In this document: positions 5,055-5,356 of the stretch, piece after piece
Layout of the letters: each line of letters opens with the position of its first letter
Position numbering within the stretch: position 1 is the first letter of the stretch
Origin: an uncultured Christensenella sp.
GTDB taxonomy: Bacteria > Bacillota > Clostridia > Christensenellales > Borkfalkiaceae
Direction: 5' to 3'
DNA: 5,356 bases
NCBI GenBank assembly: GCA_905212395.1
Contig: CAJMEI010000089.1
Coordinates: 1 to 5,356, forward strand
Notes under the pieces: model-generated
What the model was told of the DNA's origin: nothing
The model's input: the letters and a program-made list of their open reading frames with translations, nothing else
The model's database searches: none
Program-made: the position numbers and the translations under genes

Positions 5055-5066
5055 CTTTATATAAAG
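5055..5066. repeat. 12-bp perfect palindrome near proposed right end
   Basis: CTTTATATAAAG is its own reverse complement. It overlaps the right copy of the 10-bp direct repeat and the T-tract side of the tRNA terminator. It could form part of a recombinase att site, which inference alone supports; AT-rich palindromes of this length also occur by chance. Confidence 0.3.
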
Positions 5067-5103
5067 AAAATAACCTAACCCGAATTGAGTTCGGATTAGG
5101 TTA
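5061..5103 (-). terminator. Terminator of the tRNA-Gln gene
   Basis: A 14-bp hairpin (5071-5084 with 5090-5103, 5-nt loop) begins 4 nt after the tRNA 3' end and is followed on the minus strand by TTTTCTTT (5070-5063). The single non-Watson-Crick pair (5079/5095) is a G-U in minus-strand RNA but a C-A mismatch in plus-strand RNA, which supports the minus orientation. Confidence 0.85.
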
Positions 5104-5107
5104 CGAT

Positions 5108-5182
5108 TGGCTGGGGTGGAGAGATTTGAACTCCCGAGTGACGGAGTCAGAGTCCGTAGCCTTACCGCTTGGCGACACCCCA
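5108..5182 (-). tRNA. tRNA-Gln (anticodon CUG)
   Basis: The 75-nt minus-strand gene folds into a complete cloverleaf: acceptor TGGGGTG/CACCCCA, D stem GCC/GGC, anticodon stem ACGGA/TCCGT with loop CTCTGAC, T stem GGGAG/CTCTC with loop TTCAAAT, discriminator G, and an encoded CCA. The anticodon is CTG, which reads CAG glutamine codons. It appears intact and is probably chromosomal flank beside the integrated element. Its 3' end faces the element, the usual side for tRNA-linked insertions, although no tRNA sequence is duplicated at the other end. Confidence 0.95.
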
Positions 5183-5199
5183 ATTTTTAAACCTTAAAA

Positions 5200-5228
5200 A
5201 TTATACCTTACTTTTTTGTTTTTTTCAA
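5200..5228 (-). promoter_or_regulatory. Promoter of the tRNA-Gln gene
   Basis: On the minus strand TTGAAA (5228-5223) and TATAAT (5205-5200) have a 17-bp spacer, with the mature tRNA starting 17 nt after the -10. The AT-rich DNA beyond it to the window end (5229-5356) shows no gene or convincing structure. Confidence 0.8.
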
Positions 5229-5356
5229 GCATTTTGCCTTTATTTCTTTCTTTTGTTTTAAATATTGTGCTTTTGCATTTCGTTTTTAACATATCGCTTT
5301 AAATATGCATTAGCGTTTTTATCAACCTATTTAAAAATTAATTTCTAGAATTTTTT

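Larger units (their letters stand above)
40..5058. mobile_element. Candidate integrative element (HUH Rep, serine recombinase, Fic cargo)
   Basis: The block joins a rolling-circle-type replication initiator, a large serine recombinase and a Fic cargo gene, with structured noncoding DNA between them. That content is typical of a small integrated mobile element. The ends proposed here are the 10-bp direct repeat AAAGGACTTT at 40-49 and 5049-5058. The right copy lies just past the terminator of a tRNA-Gln gene, leaving that gene intact. Large serine recombinases often leave only short identities at their ends, so the repeat is plausible but could be chance in AT-rich DNA; the left copy is also half of a terminator stem. 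Element identity is fairly secure from rep and recombinase; the exact ends, and whether Fic is inside, are not. Confidence 0.4.

Noticed and set aside
4980..5183. Minus-strand frame containing the tRNA
   Set aside because: It translates the tRNA-Gln gene and its terminator, so it is not a protein gene.

Overview
The window is AT-rich DNA that uses the standard genetic code, strong GGAGG ribosome-binding sites and consensus TTGACA/TATAAT promoters. This points to a low-GC Firmicute, probably a gut Clostridia-type bacterium. That assignment is inferred from style and gene families, not from a species marker.

Layout: (1) A hairpin terminator at the left edge, then a minus-strand Fic-family protein (119-1012) with its own consensus promoter and spaced operator-like repeats. 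(2) About 1.0 kb without genes (1013-2039). It holds a 15-bp GC-rich palindrome, a second long imperfect palindrome, three GTAC repeats at exact 21-bp spacing, a plus-strand promoter, and a folded leader RNA ending in a strong intrinsic terminator. (3) A two-gene unit: a 49-aa unknown protein and, 3 nt later, a 296-aa HUH-type replication initiator. (4) A 190-bp gap that folds into an extended stem around a possible H-type pseudoknot. (5) A 503-aa large serine recombinase. (6) A further structured noncoding region with a terminator. (7) A minus-strand tRNA-Gln(CUG) with its own promoter and terminator, probably the chromosomal flank.

The combination of HUH Rep, large serine recombinase and one cargo gene reads as a compact integrative element of about 5 kb. 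In this model the recombinase excises and inserts the element, Rep replicates the excised circle by a rolling-circle mechanism, and Fic is self-inhibited cargo. A 10-bp direct repeat (40-49 and 5049-5058) brackets all of this and is a weak candidate for the ends.

The most unusual signal is not protein-coding. Almost every gap in the element holds a long base-paired structure, and several contain arms with two possible partners. The leader ahead of the rep unit has riboswitch or attenuator architecture: a long stem-loop whose closing strand is also the left arm of the downstream terminator. The other structures could be replication origins acting as single-stranded DNA, or structured RNAs. All folds were paired by eye, without energy calculation or comparative data.
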